Translations under genes and position numbers: made by a program
DNA from: CALXQW01 sp031553045
GTDB taxonomy: Bacteria; Verrucomicrobiota; Verrucomicrobiia; Opitutales; Intestinicryptomonadaceae
Length of the DNA: 64,000 nucleotides
Reading direction: 5' to 3'
NCBI GenBank assembly: GCA_031553045.1
Contig: JAVBLZ010000006.1
Span: 372,001-436,000, forward strand
Shown here: piece after piece, positions 35,351 through 44,177 of the stretch
Numbering within the stretch: the stretch's first letter is position 1
Layout: each line of letters starts with the position of its first letter
The notes under the pieces: generated by a model
Databases searched by the model: none
Told to the model about the DNA's origin: nothing
Seen by the model: the letters and a program-made list of their open reading frames with translations, nothing else

Positions 35351-36178
35351 TCACTTTGACCTAATTTTAGATAAAATCGAGCCTGAAATCTTTGTCAGCC
35401 ACACTTTGGGTATAAGATAGGTCATCATCGCCTGTACGGAATTAAGCACACCGACCACTCTCAAACTTTTATTTTTTGATAGTGCCACAAAAGTGTCTAT
35501 TGCCACGTCTAAAGAGTCATGCCCGAAGTTTGAGGGCAATGGTCTTTCGGTAAATCCCGCCGCCTTGAAAAAGTTTGTGGATGTAGGGCCAGGACACAGA
35601 CAAAGCGCATTTGACCCATATTTACGCAGTTCAAAATCTAAAGCCAAAGTAAAACTCATGACATAAGATTTGGTAGCCGCATAGACGCTCAAATGCGGAC
35701 ACGCCTGCCAAGCGGCGGTGCTGCATACATTGATAATAGAGCCCTTTCCAAGTTTTATTTTTTCCAGAAATTTTCCGCAAAGTGCAGTCAGGGCACGGCA
35801 ATTTAAGTCTATCATTTTGCAATTATGCTCTAAAGAAGGCTCTGGAAAAAAGCCGTATCCGCCAAATCCAGAATTATTGATGAGCAAGATTTTCTTAGTG
35901 TCTTGATTCAGATAGGTGTGCAAAATTTCATCCGCCGTGGCGTTTAAGGAATCCGCATTGCCAAGATCGCAAGAAATATGAGTAAAATTGGCGTCTGAAA
36001 ATTGCGGAGGCGTCCTTGATATGTTGATTATTTTAATGGCGCTGTTAAGATAGCGCAACAGCTCCAACATTGCGTAACCTATGCCTGAAGATGCGCCTGT
36101 GATTATTGCAACATCATAGCGTCCAAAAAATTCCGTCAAAGATTTTTTGCGCCTTTCTGAAAGTTTTTCAAATTTCAT
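35351..36178 (-). CDS. short-chain dehydrogenase/reductase
   Basis: From the ATG at 36178 the product has 275 residues; an in-frame GTG at 36184 would add two. The N-terminal TGASSGIG motif binds NAD(P). The catalytic centre is visible as the serine in INVCSTAAW and the YAATK motif (Tyr and Lys). The layout matches classical SDRs of the DltE/YqjQ type, which often act on lipids or steroids, but the substrate cannot be read from sequence. It is first in the operon leading to the small membrane protein and gpsA. The upstream 230 bases are shared with the divergent hpf gene. Confidence 0.85.
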   Translation of the reverse strand: MKFEKLSERRKKSLTEFFGRYDVAIITGASSGIGYAMLELLRYLNSAIKIINISRTPPQFSDANFTHISCDLGNADSLNATADEILHTYLNQDTKKILLINNSGFGGYGFFPEPSLEHNCKMIDLNCRALTALCGKFLEKIKLGKGSIINVCSTAAWQACPHLSVYAATKSYVMSFTLALDFELRKYGSNALCLCPGPTSTNFFKAAGFTERPLPSNFGHDSLDVAIDTFVALSKNKSLRVVGVLNSVQAMMTYLIPKVWLTKISGSILSKIRSK

Positions 36179-36313
36179 AGCCACACGATATTGCCAAAGA
36201 ATGTTTTTTTTTCAATAAACAAAATGCGTTAATTTCAACAAAATTTTTTGAACAAAATTTCAAATTTTTGCGTCTTATTATTCAGGTCTTAAAGAAGCCA
36301 AATCGCATTATTC

Positions 36314-36342
36314 TTGACTATTAAAAAATAATATTCTAACAT
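36314..36342 (+). promoter_or_regulatory. sigma-70-like promoter for hpf
   Basis: TTGACT (36314-36319), a 17-base spacer and TAACAT (36337-36342) precede hpf by about 70 bases. The hpf ribosome site AAGGAAGGT follows at about 36397-36405. Confidence 0.6.
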
Positions 36343-36409
36343 TCTAGTAAGAACACAACAATTTAGATTCACTGCAAATTTAACCCAAAGTAAATAAGGA
36401 AGGTAATAA

Positions 36410-36772
36410 ATGAATAAGAAAGAAATCATAATATCTGGCCACAATCTAGAACTCACTGAAGCCCTTAAAGCAGATGTGAATAACAAGATTGGCAAACTAT
36501 ACACGCTTGATGAAAGAATCATCCGTATGCGTATAGAGCTTGAATATGATGGAAATAAACACAAAGACAATGAATTTGTAGCCAAAGGCCACATAGAAAT
36601 TCAGGGTCCAGACATGATAGTTAGCGTGGCGAGCGACAATATGTACAAATCTATAGACCTTCTTGCAAACAAGCTAATGCGTAAAATCCGCCGTCGCCAC
36701 AGGCTGGAAAAAGTAAAGCGCAACACCCTGCACAATATAGAAATTGATGCAGACTTGCCCAAGATTGTTTAG
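36410..36772 (+). CDS. hpf: ribosome hibernation promoting factor, short form
   Basis: The 120-residue protein matches the HPF/YfiA N-terminal domain: ISGHNLELTEALKADVNNKIGKL at the start, then a basic end KLMRKIRRRHR that contacts 16S rRNA in the decoding region. It stalls ribosomes in stationary phase. The C-terminal dimerisation domain of long HPF is absent, so it is the short type. Shine-Dalgarno AAGGAAGG is strong, and a promoter and terminator frame it as a single-gene unit. Confidence 0.92.
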   Translation: MNKKEIIISGHNLELTEALKADVNNKIGKLYTLDERIIRMRIELEYDGNKHKDNEFVAKGHIEIQGPDMIVSVASDNMYKSIDLLANKLMRKIRRRHRLEKVKRNTLHNIEIDADLPKIV

Positions 36773-36807
36773 GGCTTTTGCAAAGCAGCCATTATCGGCA
36801 AAACGTA

Positions 36808-36839
36808 GCGGAAATTCAGCAAAGAATTTCCGCTTTTTG
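36808..36839 (+). terminator. terminator after hpf
   Basis: GCGGAAATTC (36808-36817), loop AGCAAA and GAATTTCCGC (36824-36833) with five T residues form a clear intrinsic terminator. Confidence 0.92.
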
Positions 36840-36885
36840 TTTTCAGAATTTGACATTTTCCTCAATTTAGTTTTGCATAAATACA

Positions 36886-38046
36886 ATGTTAAAGAGGGGG
36901 TTCAGGAAGTTTGCTTTTGCCATTTGTGCATTGCTGTTTTGCACCACGAATGCTGCAGAAATATTCATCTCTCATTCAGACACCTATATTTGGGAGTCCA
37001 GACCAGATAAAGAATTTTCCGACAGCCAATATATTTTTCTGACTTGGCACAAAGACAATGTAAGCATTGCGTATCTGCCTTTCGTGATAGACCCTTTTGA
37101 TTATGGTATAGACACCCAAAAATCAAAAATTGTGAACGCAAAGCTGGAACTCAGTGTAATTGCGATTCCCGAACTCAAGGGTGATAATGAAGATGAGCTT
37201 GAATTGCAGGCAAAAGTTAAGCTTGAAATCTACGCTGTTACAGACGATGAATATTTTGATCCTCTCAAGAATCGCACAAAAGTTTCTTGGGACGGTTCAA
37301 ATGCGGATTTTGCCCCAAAACATGACGGCACTGCCGAATTTGCAGACTCGGCAGGCATGGTATTTTTGGGTGAAGTGCACGTAGATTTGCGAAATGAAGA
37401 TTTCCTCAAGCGTAAAAAAATATATTTTGATGATGAAAACTTGTCAGAATATTTGAATTTTGCCTGCGGCATTGAAGTTGTTGAAAAAAAGCTTTCATAC
37501 AATACCCCTTTAAAAAAACTCAAAAACGCCCTCCTCATAATCAAACAAATTTCCGGTGCGGAGGGTCTGGTTTTGTGTTCGGCAAATTACGCCTTAAACA
37601 GGTCTGAAAAAAACGCAATAGCCCTTGAGAAGGGAGACCCAGACATGTACTCAGATGATGATGAAGATTTCCCAACAGATGACGATTCAAAGCAAGCTTC
37701 CGATGAAAATAAAGAAGCCCCCACGGGTGAAACATCTGTAAAAAATAAAGAAGAAAATCATGCAGATGTTGTAGAAGAATTGCCAAAAAATATTGATGTG
37801 GCAACTGATAATCTTGAAAAAGTCGCCGAAGAAAAACTCTCCGAACCCGCAGAAAAAGCGGTTGAGATAAATTCTAAAGAAGATGAAAAAAAATCCGATT
37901 CAGAAGTTTTGGATAACTTAAATGAAGATGAAAATTTAAAGCAAAATAAGTCCGATATTGAAAAAAGAACTGAAGAAATTATGAAGCGCCCCTTTATATT
38001 TTTTGAATTTATAACAGTCTCCAAACAGCCTGAGGATGCGGAATGA
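36886..38046 (+). CDS. secreted protein with beta-sandwich-like front and long acidic tail
   Basis: The 386-residue product has a Sec signal (about 1-24, ending TNA). Residues about 25-235 are strand-rich with the pattern SIAYLPFVIDPF, AKLELSVIAI and EIYAVTDDEYFDP, which resembles DNRLRE-type surface domains; this similarity is by eye only. The rest (about 245-365) is very acidic, full of Glu, Asp, Lys and Ser, and probably disordered. It ends in a hydrophobic FIFFEFITVSKQ. No function is recognised. It lies between hpf and moxR, 100 bases before the Bat operon, and the ATG has no clear ribosome site. A link to the Bat complex is possible but unproven. Confidence 0.55.
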   Translation: MLKRGFRKFAFAICALLFCTTNAAEIFISHSDTYIWESRPDKEFSDSQYIFLTWHKDNVSIAYLPFVIDPFDYGIDTQKSKIVNAKLELSVIAIPELKGDNEDELELQAKVKLEIYAVTDDEYFDPLKNRTKVSWDGSNADFAPKHDGTAEFADSAGMVFLGEVHVDLRNEDFLKRKKIYFDDENLSEYLNFACGIEVVEKKLSYNTPLKKLKNALLIIKQISGAEGLVLCSANYALNRSEKNAIALEKGDPDMYSDDDEDFPTDDDSKQASDENKEAPTGETSVKNKEENHADVVEELPKNIDVATDNLEKVAEEKLSEPAEKAVEINSKEDEKKSDSEVLDNLNEDENLKQNKSDIEKRTEEIMKRPFIFFEFITVSKQPEDAE

Positions 38047-38146
38047 TTCAAAGTTTTTTCTTTTTTTTGTTAAAAAAACTTGTATCAAAAAATTCTTACA
38101 TTAAAAAATTTTCAAACATTTTTAATCAAATTCAGTCAAAGTAAAT

Positions 38147-39136
38147 ATGAGTATAAATCTTGCAGCGTTAAACGATAAGGTAAAAGAGTCCTCCGCTTGG
38201 ACTAAACTTTTAAGAGATGAAATTTCAAAAGCCATAGTCGGTCAAAAATATTTGGTGGACAGGCTCATTGAAGGCATGCTCTCAAACGGGCACATACTTC
38301 TTGAGGGCGTACCGGGGTTGGCAAAAACTCTTGCTGTTAAAACCCTCGCCAATGCAATGCAGGCAAAATTCAGCCGCATACAATTTACGCCGGACCTTCT
38401 GCCCAGCGACATCGTTGGCACGCTTATTTACAATCAACAAAGTTGCGGTTTTATAACGCAAAAAGGCCCAATTTTTGCCAATCTTATTTTGGCGGATGAA
38501 ATTAATAGAGCGCCCGCAAAAGTGCAAAGCGCCCTTCTTGAAGCCATGCAAGAGCGTCAAGTAACCATTGGTGGAGAAACCTACAAACTGCCCGAACCGT
38601 TTTTGGTCATGGCAACCCAAAACCCCATAGACCAAGAAGGCACATACCAACTCCCCGAAGCGCAGGTGGACAGGTTTATGTTCAAACTCAAGATAGATTA
38701 TCCTACAAAGCTTGAGGAACGCATGATTTTAGACCTGATGGCAACCACAGACAAAGTTATAGACATCAATGCAATCATCAGCCCCACACAGCTTTTGGAA
38801 TCAAGGAAGGTCGTCAATGAAGTCTATTTGGACGACAAGATTAAAGACTACATTGTGAACATAATTTTTGCCACCCGCACACCTGAAGCCTTCAAATTAA
38901 ATCTAAAAAACATGATACAATTTGGGGCGTCTCCACGCGCTACAATAGCGCTTTCTGTGGCGGCAAAAGCCCACGCTTTCATGCAAGGCAGGGGTTATGT
39001 CATACCGCAAGACATTAAGGATATAGCCTTCGATATATTGCGTCACAGAATCATCGTAACGTATGAAGCTGAGGCTGAATCTATCACAAGTGAAGACATT
39101 ATCACCAGAATTTTGAACACTGTGCCTGTTCCCTGA
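38147..39136 (+). CDS. MoxR-family AAA+ ATPase
   Basis: The 329-residue ATPase has Walker A GVPGLAKT (54-61) and Walker B LILADEINRAPAKVQSALLEAMQE. The sensor segment FLVMATQNPIDQEGTYQLPEAQVDRF is diagnostic of MoxR. These proteins act as chaperones that activate von Willebrand-domain partners. It heads a plus-strand operon with a DUF58 protein and Bat proteins, the classic arrangement first described for Bacteroides aerotolerance. It starts 100 bases after the acidic protein, and the DUF58 gene follows after 13 bases. Confidence 0.95.
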   Translation: MSINLAALNDKVKESSAWTKLLRDEISKAIVGQKYLVDRLIEGMLSNGHILLEGVPGLAKTLAVKTLANAMQAKFSRIQFTPDLLPSDIVGTLIYNQQSCGFITQKGPIFANLILADEINRAPAKVQSALLEAMQERQVTIGGETYKLPEPFLVMATQNPIDQEGTYQLPEAQVDRFMFKLKIDYPTKLEERMILDLMATTDKVIDINAIISPTQLLESRKVVNEVYLDDKIKDYIVNIIFATRTPEAFKLNLKNMIQFGASPRATIALSVAAKAHAFMQGRGYVIPQDIKDIAFDILRHRIIVTYEAEAESITSEDIITRILNTVPVP

Positions 39137-39149
39137 TTTTGTTTTAGGT

Positions 39150-40067
39150 ATGGACGACAAAGTTTCCCAGATGCTGAAAAAAGTGCGGCAAATAGAAATC
39201 CGCACAAACAGGCAGGTTAGCGACGCCATTGCCGGTGCATATCACAGCGTATTCAAAGGCCAAGGTATGGATTTTGAGGAATCCAGAGAATACCAAATTG
39301 GCGACGAAATCCGCAGCATAGACTGGAATGTTACCGCCAGAACAAACAAACCTCACGTTAAAGTTTATAAAGAAGAACGTGAGCTTACAATGATGATATT
39401 AGTTGACCTTTCCGCAAGCAACGCCTTTGGATCTGCGGAAATTTCAAAAAGAGAGCTTGCCGCCGAAGTCGCAAGCACGCTTGCATTTTCAGCCGCAAAA
39501 AATTCCGACAAAGTTGGTCTGGCGCTTTTTACTTCTGAAATAGAGCTTCTAATTCCGCCACGTAAAGGTAAAGATCACATACTGCGTTTGATTCGTGAAA
39601 TTTTATTTTTCGAGCCAAAACATAGCCGCACAAACCTCGCAAATACTCTAGACCACATCAATAAGATGCTTAAAAGAAAATCTATCGTAGTTTTAATCAG
39701 CGATTTTCTTGATTTAGATAACAACAAAAATTTTTCCTTGGATGAGACCGAATCTATGAAGGCTTTGCGCCTGACAAATTCCCGACATGATTTAATCTGT
39801 TTTGAAATTGCTGATGAGCGTGAAGTGCGCTTGCCAAAACTTGGGCTCATCACCTTGGAAGATGCTGAAACAGGTGAAATTCTTGAGATTGATTCTTCAA
39901 ATGAAAATTTTAGGAAACGCTATGAAAACGAAAACTTGATGCGCAAAGGCAATCTAACACACGCTTTCGGGAAATCTGGCATAGACTCAATAGAGCTCAA
40001 AACCAACCAACTCTTCATCCCCGAACTGCGCAGGTTTTTTCAAAACCGCACACCCAAACGCCACTAA
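39150..40067 (+). CDS. DUF58 domain protein of the Bat operon
   Basis: The 305-residue cytosolic protein carries the DUF58 motif GDEIRSIDWNVTARTNKPHVK. A von Willebrand-like segment, MMILVDLSASNAF, has the MIDAS-type pattern D86-x-S88-x-S90, suggesting metal-dependent ligand binding. DUF58 proteins are near-constant partners of MoxR and Bat proteins and are thought to be MoxR substrates; the biochemical role is not settled. It ends 1 base before the next gene. No membrane segment is apparent. Confidence 0.9.
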   Translation: MDDKVSQMLKKVRQIEIRTNRQVSDAIAGAYHSVFKGQGMDFEESREYQIGDEIRSIDWNVTARTNKPHVKVYKEERELTMMILVDLSASNAFGSAEISKRELAAEVASTLAFSAAKNSDKVGLALFTSEIELLIPPRKGKDHILRLIREILFFEPKHSRTNLANTLDHINKMLKRKSIVVLISDFLDLDNNKNFSLDETESMKALRLTNSRHDLICFEIADEREVRLPKLGLITLEDAETGEILEIDSSNENFRKRYENENLMRKGNLTHAFGKSGIDSIELKTNQLFIPELRRFFQNRTPKRH

Positions 40068-40068
40068 A

Positions 40069-40644
40069 ATGAAATTTTTGAGAGCAAAAGTTTTTTCATG
40101 CGGGATGATATTTTTTATATTTGCCCATTTTTTGTCCGCACAAGAAAGCTCGCTATTACCGCAGATTTCAGCGCCTCTTGATAAAATCAAAGACCCTTTT
40201 TGGCAGGAATATTTTTGGCATATCATTACCGTTATTGGCGCATTGTTCTTGTTGTTGGCATTTGTTTTCAGACCCAGAAAAAAAATTCTTTTAACTCCCT
40301 ACCAGATAGCAATGCACGTTCTTGCAGATGCAAAATCTTTGCCTGAATCTGCCAATGCAAAACATTATGCCGAATTGATAAGTGGCGCATTGCGCGATTA
40401 TATCGGCGCAGTTTATACAATCCCCGCACCGGAGCGCACAACTTTTGAGTTTTTAAATTTGCTAAAATCTTCCACCATCTTCGATGATATTGCGCAGGAA
40501 AAATTATCAAAAATTTTAGAGCTTTCTGATATGGCAAAATTCGCCCAACACAATTTTCAGCAGGCGGAAAAAGATGAGCTCTATATCGCAGTACACTCCT
40601 TCATCGAAAAAGACAACGAAGCGAAGGAGGCGCATAAAGAATGA
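40069..40644 (+). CDS. single-pass membrane protein of the Bat operon (DUF4381-like)
   Basis: The 191-residue product has a signal-like segment (about 7-23) and one clear membrane helix (about 55-73, containing IITVIGALFLLLAFVF). A cytosolic helical part with FLNLLKSSTIF and FAQHNFQQAEKDELY follows. A small protein of this type commonly sits between the DUF58 and BatA genes and matches the DUF4381 style by position and topology; I assign it by context more than by sequence. It overlaps the BatA gene by 4 bases. An AAGGAGG site for BatA lies within its end. Confidence 0.6.
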   Translation: MKFLRAKVFSCGMIFFIFAHFLSAQESSLLPQISAPLDKIKDPFWQEYFWHIITVIGALFLLLAFVFRPRKKILLTPYQIAMHVLADAKSLPESANAKHYAELISGALRDYIGAVYTIPAPERTTFEFLNLLKSSTIFDDIAQEKLSKILELSDMAKFAQHNFQQAEKDELYIAVHSFIEKDNEAKEAHKE

Positions 40645-41675
40645 ACTTTGAATTTGCAAATCCTGAATTGCTTTGGCTTCTGCTAGCCCTTCCTGTTTTG
40701 GCGATTTTAAAATCGAAAAGCGGACGCACGGGCAGTATAATATTTTCCAGTGTTAGCATTGCAAAATCTGCCGCTTCAAGCAACAGAACGTGGATTGGCG
40801 GCTTTCTGATTTTTTTGCGCCTGCTTGCTTTGGCGTTGATAATTTTTGCACTTGCCCGCCCGCAAAAAGGCACAGGACACACCCAACGTGAAGAAAGCGG
40901 TATAGATATTGCTTTGGTTCTGGATGTTTCAGGCTCAATGTCGGCATTGGATTTCAGTACGCACCAAAGTTATGTAACCCGCCTTGAGGTTGTAAAAAAA
41001 GTGGTTTCTGAATTTATCAAAAAACGCCCCAACGACAGAATTGGCATGTTGGTTTTTGCGACAAACCCCTTCTTGCTTTCTCCAATGACTTTGAATCATG
41101 ATTGGCTTTTGAAAAATTTGGACAGGGTTGAGCTCGGTCTGATTGACGGGCAATCTACGGCAATAGGCTCGGCAATAGCAATGTCAACAAACCACATAAA
41201 AGACCTAAAAAATTCAAAATCCAAAATAGTAATTTTACTTACAGACGGCGAAAGTAACGCAGGCTCAATAACCCCCCTTGCCGCCGCCGAAGCCGCAAAA
41301 AGTTTTGACGTAAAAATTTACACCATAGCCGCAGGTAGCAACGGCATAGTGCAAAGAGCCGCAATGAATCAGGACCAAACCCTTCTTAAAGACGCAAGCG
41401 GCAGACTTGTCTATGGAGGCAACGCAGTCAGCAGCATAGATGAAGAAACTTTGAAAAAAATCGCCGCTATGACCAACGGCAAATTTTATCACGCAACAAA
41501 TCAAGATGAACTGCGCAGAATTTATGAAGATATAGATAAGCTGGAAAAGACCTCCGTCAAAATCCAGTCATATACAACTTATGAAGAATTGTTTCATTAC
41601 TTTGTCTTTGCGGCTCTTGCATTGCTTGCGCTTGAACTGATATTGACAAATACAAGATATAGGGCGCTGCCATGA
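40641..41675 (+). CDS. batA: BatA-like von Willebrand factor A membrane protein
   Basis: The 344-residue protein has N-terminal hydrophobic segments (about 10-22 and 52-72), then a periplasmic VWA domain. It has a complete MIDAS: D95-x-S97-x-S99 in LDVSGSM, with LTDGESN later. A last membrane helix is near 320-338. This is the BatA topology, in which a metal-dependent VWA domain is held at the inner membrane and binds partner proteins. It overlaps its neighbours on both sides by 4 bases and its start has an excellent AAGGAGG. Bat proteins are linked to oxidative and envelope stress in Bacteroides, Francisella and Leptospira. The function here is inferred. Confidence 0.88.
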   Translation: MNFEFANPELLWLLLALPVLAILKSKSGRTGSIIFSSVSIAKSAASSNRTWIGGFLIFLRLLALALIIFALARPQKGTGHTQREESGIDIALVLDVSGSMSALDFSTHQSYVTRLEVVKKVVSEFIKKRPNDRIGMLVFATNPFLLSPMTLNHDWLLKNLDRVELGLIDGQSTAIGSAIAMSTNHIKDLKNSKSKIVILLTDGESNAGSITPLAAAEAAKSFDVKIYTIAAGSNGIVQRAAMNQDQTLLKDASGRLVYGGNAVSSIDEETLKKIAAMTNGKFYHATNQDELRRIYEDIDKLEKTSVKIQSYTTYEELFHYFVFAALALLALELILTNTRYRALP

Positions 41676-44176
41676 CATTTGCAGATTTTAGCTATATATA
41701 TATTGGCGTCTTTGCCACAATTCTTGCTTCGGTTTTATTTCTTTATTCAAGTAAAAAGCGCATTGCTTTGCTTTCGCAATTTTCTTCAAAGCGCCTCATA
41801 CCTTTTTTATCCAGCAATGTAAGCGGGGTTAAAATTGCATTCAAATCTATATTAATTTGTCTGGCCATATTGACGATTTTTCTAGCTTTGGCGCGCCCTC
41901 AATACGGCTATAAATGGCAAGAAGTAAAAACTAAAGGCGTAGATATTGTTTTTGCATTAGACGCTTCAAAAAGTATGTTGGCAACGGATATAAAGCCCAA
42001 ACGCTTAGATAGAGCAAAGCTGGCAATAAAAGATTTTGTTTTAAAACTTAAGTCCGACAGAGTGGGCATAGTCGCTTTTAGCGGGCAGGCTTTTTTACAA
42101 TGCCCGCTAACTTTGGATTATGACGCTTTCAGGATGTCTTTGGACGCCATAGACACAAATATTATTCAAAGAGGAGGCACAAATATCGCCGCCGCAATTA
42201 CGGAATCTGAAAATGCCTTTGCAGACTCTACAAATTACAAAGTCATAGTTTTAATAAGCGACGGCGAAGAGTTGGAATCTAGCGCACTTGACAAGGCAAA
42301 AGACGCCTCAAAAAGAAATGTTGTAATATATACTCTCGGCGTGGGTAGCGCAACCGGCAAACCCATTACGATAGGTGAATTTTTGGGTAAAGAAGTTTAT
42401 CTTAAAGATGAATCTGGCAATCCTGTCTTAAGTAAGTTAAATGAAACCGTGCTTAAAGAAATTGCGACACTCACAAATGGCATATACGCAAACTTAAGCC
42501 AAGACGGGATGGAGACCATTTATGAAGACGGTATTAAAAAAATTCCCGAGTCGGAAATTTCTGCAAAAATGAAACAATATGCCATAGAGCGATTCCAGAT
42601 ACCCCTCTTTATAGCCTTAGTATTCCTTGCGTTAGAGCTTCTGATAGGTACGCGCAAATTCTTTTCAAAATCGCACAAAAGACGTGCGGCAAGAAACATA
42701 ATTTTAAGCTCTTTATTGCTCATGGCAATTATTCCAGACACCTCAAAGGCAGGCGAAGTAAAAGATACGCCTCAGCAGGAAAACAAAATTGTTGACGCAC
42801 AAAAGCCTATTGAAGTTTTAAATTTGGAAGGCAAAAATGAATCTCAAACCCTATTCAATCTTGCCTTAGACAAGTTTAATGACGGTAAATTTGAAGAATC
42901 TTCAAATCTGAATCTTGATGCTGTAAAAAAATCTAACGACGTTAATTTACACGCAAAAGCTTACTATAATGCAGCAATTTCAAAATATCATTCGGCAATG
43001 GAATCTGCCAAAGGTCTCACACCCGAGGGTTTTAAAAACTCTGTACAACGCGCCCATTTGCCTTTGTTAAACTGCGTCGGCATTGGAACTTCAATTCTTA
43101 AAGAAGCTGATAAAATTAAAAAAGCTGAAGCTAATTTAAAAGAAAATACACCCTCTAAAATTGAATCTGAAGAATTTCAAAATCAGATTAAACAGACAAT
43201 TCAACAGTCTGAAGAAGCTCAAAAAAATATAGACATAGAAAAACAAATTGATGAAACCAACAAGTTTCTTGAGGAATCCGAAAAACATTTCTCCAATGCC
43301 GCAGAAATAGATGAATCTTTGCCTGAAATTAAAAGCAATATTGCAAATACAAACAAAGCGCTGCGCAATATCCAAGAAATTAAAGCGGCAAATAAAACGC
43401 AAATTGATGATATTAAAACAAAGTCTAAAGACCTTGAAAAAATTGTAGAAGAATTAAAAAAGCTTATCAAACAAGAAGATAATAAGGACGATAAGCAAAA
43501 CCAAGACAATCAAGACTCTAAAGACAACAAAGACGATAAACAAAACCAAGATAAAAAAGATTCTAAAGACGATAAACAGGATAAAAATAATAAGCAAAAT
43601 AAAGACTCTCAAAATCAGGACAATCAGCAGCAAAACAAAGATTCTGAAAATCAAAAAGACTCAAGTAAAGACAATCAAAATAAAGCTGATTCTCAACAAA
43701 ATCAGGACGGACAAAACAAAGATAAAAAGGATTCAAAGGACTCTGAAAAAAATAGCGAATCTTCTCAAAGCAAAGACGACTCTAAAACCAAAAATGAACA
43801 AGCCGTAGATTCTAAAGAAAAAGAAAATCAGCAAGAAAAACAATCTCCAGAAAAGAAAGATGGAGACGAAAAACAAAATGCACCTGAAGCATCTTATCCG
43901 GAAAAATCTGGGGAAAAAAATAAAGATAAAGACGCCTCCGCATCTGAAGAAGGCAAGCAAGAAAACAAGGGCGATAAAAAAGCACCCGCCCCCGCCGAAC
44001 CTTCTGAGGATGAAAAAGTCGGCAACGAAAATTTTAGAAGCCAAGAAGGCGCAATGACCCGTAAAGAAGCAATGCAACTTTTAGATTCTTTAAAGGGCTC
44101 GGAAAAACGCCTGCCCTTCAAAGGCTACGGTGAACAACAAAAACGTTATGACGATAAAAAGTATAAAGACTGGTAA
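41672..44176 (+). CDS. BatB-BatC fusion: VWA membrane protein with TPR-like region and long low-complexity linker
   Basis: The 834-residue product starts like BatB: two membrane segments (about 8-25 and 56-73), a VWA domain with MIDAS D97-x-S99-x-S101, and helices near 305-325. It continues as BatC-like TPR-type helices (about 390-480, TLFNLALDKFNDGKFEESS) and a predicted coiled coil (about 480-600). Residues about 600-785 are a low-complexity stretch of Asp, Lys, Asn, Gln and Ser. The chain closes with a short ordered end (MTRKEAMQLLDSLKGSE), where the last 50 residues look conserved in BatC ends. Most genomes keep BatB and BatC separate or use a shorter linker. It is one uninterrupted frame with a start overlapping BatA. 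Confidence 0.82.
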   Translation: MTFADFSYIYIGVFATILASVLFLYSSKKRIALLSQFSSKRLIPFLSSNVSGVKIAFKSILICLAILTIFLALARPQYGYKWQEVKTKGVDIVFALDASKSMLATDIKPKRLDRAKLAIKDFVLKLKSDRVGIVAFSGQAFLQCPLTLDYDAFRMSLDAIDTNIIQRGGTNIAAAITESENAFADSTNYKVIVLISDGEELESSALDKAKDASKRNVVIYTLGVGSATGKPITIGEFLGKEVYLKDESGNPVLSKLNETVLKEIATLTNGIYANLSQDGMETIYEDGIKKIPESEISAKMKQYAIERFQIPLFIALVFLALELLIGTRKFFSKSHKRRAARNIILSSLLLMAIIPDTSKAGEVKDTPQQENKIVDAQKPIEVLNLEGKNESQTLFNLALDKFNDGKFEESSNLNLDAVKKSNDVNLHAKAYYNAAISKYHSAMESAKGLTPEGFKNSVQRAHLPLLNCVGIGTSILKEADKIKKAEANLKENTPSKIESEEFQNQIKQTIQQSEEAQKNIDIEKQIDETNKFLEESEKHFSNAAEIDESLPEIKSNIANTNKALRNIQEIKAANKTQIDDIKTKSKDLEKIVEELKKLIKQEDNKDDKQNQDNQDSKDNKDDKQNQDKKDSKDDKQDKNNKQNKDSQNQDNQQQNKDSENQKDSSKDNQNKADSQQNQDGQNKDKKDSKDSEKNSESSQSKDDSKTKNEQAVDSKEKENQQEKQSPEKKDGDEKQNAPEASYPEKSGEKNKDKDASASEEGKQENKGDKKAPAPAEPSEDEKVGNENFRSQEGAMTRKEAMQLLDSLKGSEKRLPFKGYGEQQKRYDDKKYKDW

Positions 44177-44177
44177 T

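Noticed and set aside
43454..43654. An antisense open frame of hydrophobic residues in the BatB/C linker region
   Set aside because: It is the mirror of the Asp/Lys/Asn/Gln codons of the real gene, which reads as Ile/Leu/Val/Phe on the other strand.
43480..43860. Repetitive DNA that at first looks like a repeat array
   Set aside because: It has no fixed repeat-spacer unit. The pattern comes from low-complexity Asp/Lys/Gln/Asn/Ser codons within one long protein.
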